From: Trueperaceae bacterium
Lineage (GTDB): Bacteria; Deinococcota; Deinococci; Deinococcales; Trueperaceae
Direction: 5' to 3'
DNA length: 5,600 bases
Assembly (NCBI GenBank): GCA_007122815.1
Contig: SKSV01000435.1
Span: forward strand, 1 to 5,600
Positions 5,437 to 5,600 of the stretch are shown piece after piece; position 1 is the first letter of the stretch; every line of letters starts with the position of its first letter. A program made the translations under genes and the position numbers. The notes beneath the pieces were generated by a model. The model worked only from the letters and a program-made list of their open reading frames with translations. It had not been told where the DNA came from and made no database searches.

Positions 5437-5600
5437 ATGAACAAGGCAGTCACGAACGGCACCGGCCCGTCACCGCACTGGTTCCAGCGCATGCTTGACA
5501 GCATCGTCTTCCTGATACTCCTCGGTGTCGGCTTCCCCACGCTGCTCTACACCGTCTGGAGCGTCATGGAACTGCAGCAGTTGCCTCACTTCGGAGAGGC
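5437..5600 (+). CDS. N-terminal fragment of a membrane protein, cut by the window edge
   Basis: The first 54 codons of a gene that runs off the right edge. The product starts MNKAVTNGTGPSPHWFQRML, a polar and partly amphipathic N-terminus. A hydrophobic helix at about residues 22-44 follows (SIVFLILLGVGFPTLLYTVW), then ELQQLPHFGEA. The helix lacks a signal-peptidase site in what is visible and reads more like a first transmembrane segment or signal anchor. Start: ATG at 5437; the purine-rich GGGGAGG at 5417-5423 is 13 bases upstream, longer than usual, and no better start exists nearby. A clear TTGACG-17-TAAACT promoter lies about 70 bases upstream. The family is not recognised and cannot be judged from the fragment. 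Confidence 0.7.
   Translation, partial: MNKAVTNGTGPSPHWFQRMLDSIVFLILLGVGFPTLLYTVWSVMELQQLPHFGE

Overview
This is a GC-rich bacterial window (about two thirds G+C by eye) with densely packed protein genes, GTG and ATG starts and purine-rich Shine-Dalgarno sites. There are no rRNA or tRNA genes, CRISPR arrays or transposases. Two lipobox lipoproteins, a Sec-type secreted protein and a large TPR protein with a SARP-like C-terminus would suit a member of the Deinococcota (for example the Truepera lineage). That placement is an inference from gene style only.

Layout. (1) 1-2226, plus: the C-terminal part, or possibly all, of a large signal-transduction regulator. It has an N-terminal piece resembling the end of a STAND-type ATPase module, a long TPR-like helical middle, and a C-terminal winged-helix/BTAD-like module. 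It is open at the left edge. (2) 2196-2417, minus: a small convergent ORF with a near-perfect ribosome binding site and one helix-turn-helix-like segment. (3) 2418-2707: non-coding, with three hairpins ahead of a secreted-protein gene. (4) 2708-3235, plus: an exported protein of unknown function, closed by a strong intrinsic terminator at 3262-3296. (5) 3401-3754, plus: a small lipoprotein with a coiled coil and a proline-rich tail. (6) 3784-5144, minus: a two-gene operon with stop and start fused as TGATG, encoding a four-helix membrane protein and then a lipoprotein with a HExxH...E zinc-peptidase signature. (7) 5145-5436: a divergent intergenic region with a good sigma-70-type promoter (TTGACG-17-TAAACT) driving (8) a membrane-protein gene cut by the right edge.

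Apart from the regulator, most products act at the cell envelope: one secreted protein, two lipoproteins and two integral membrane proteins. The clearest functional unit is the minus-strand pair, where a membrane protein and a surface-anchored putative metallopeptidase are translationally coupled. I see no defence system, mobile element or recognised biosynthetic cluster. The less explained items are the small HTH-like ORF, the structured leader before the secreted-protein gene, and the peptidase/membrane-protein pair.
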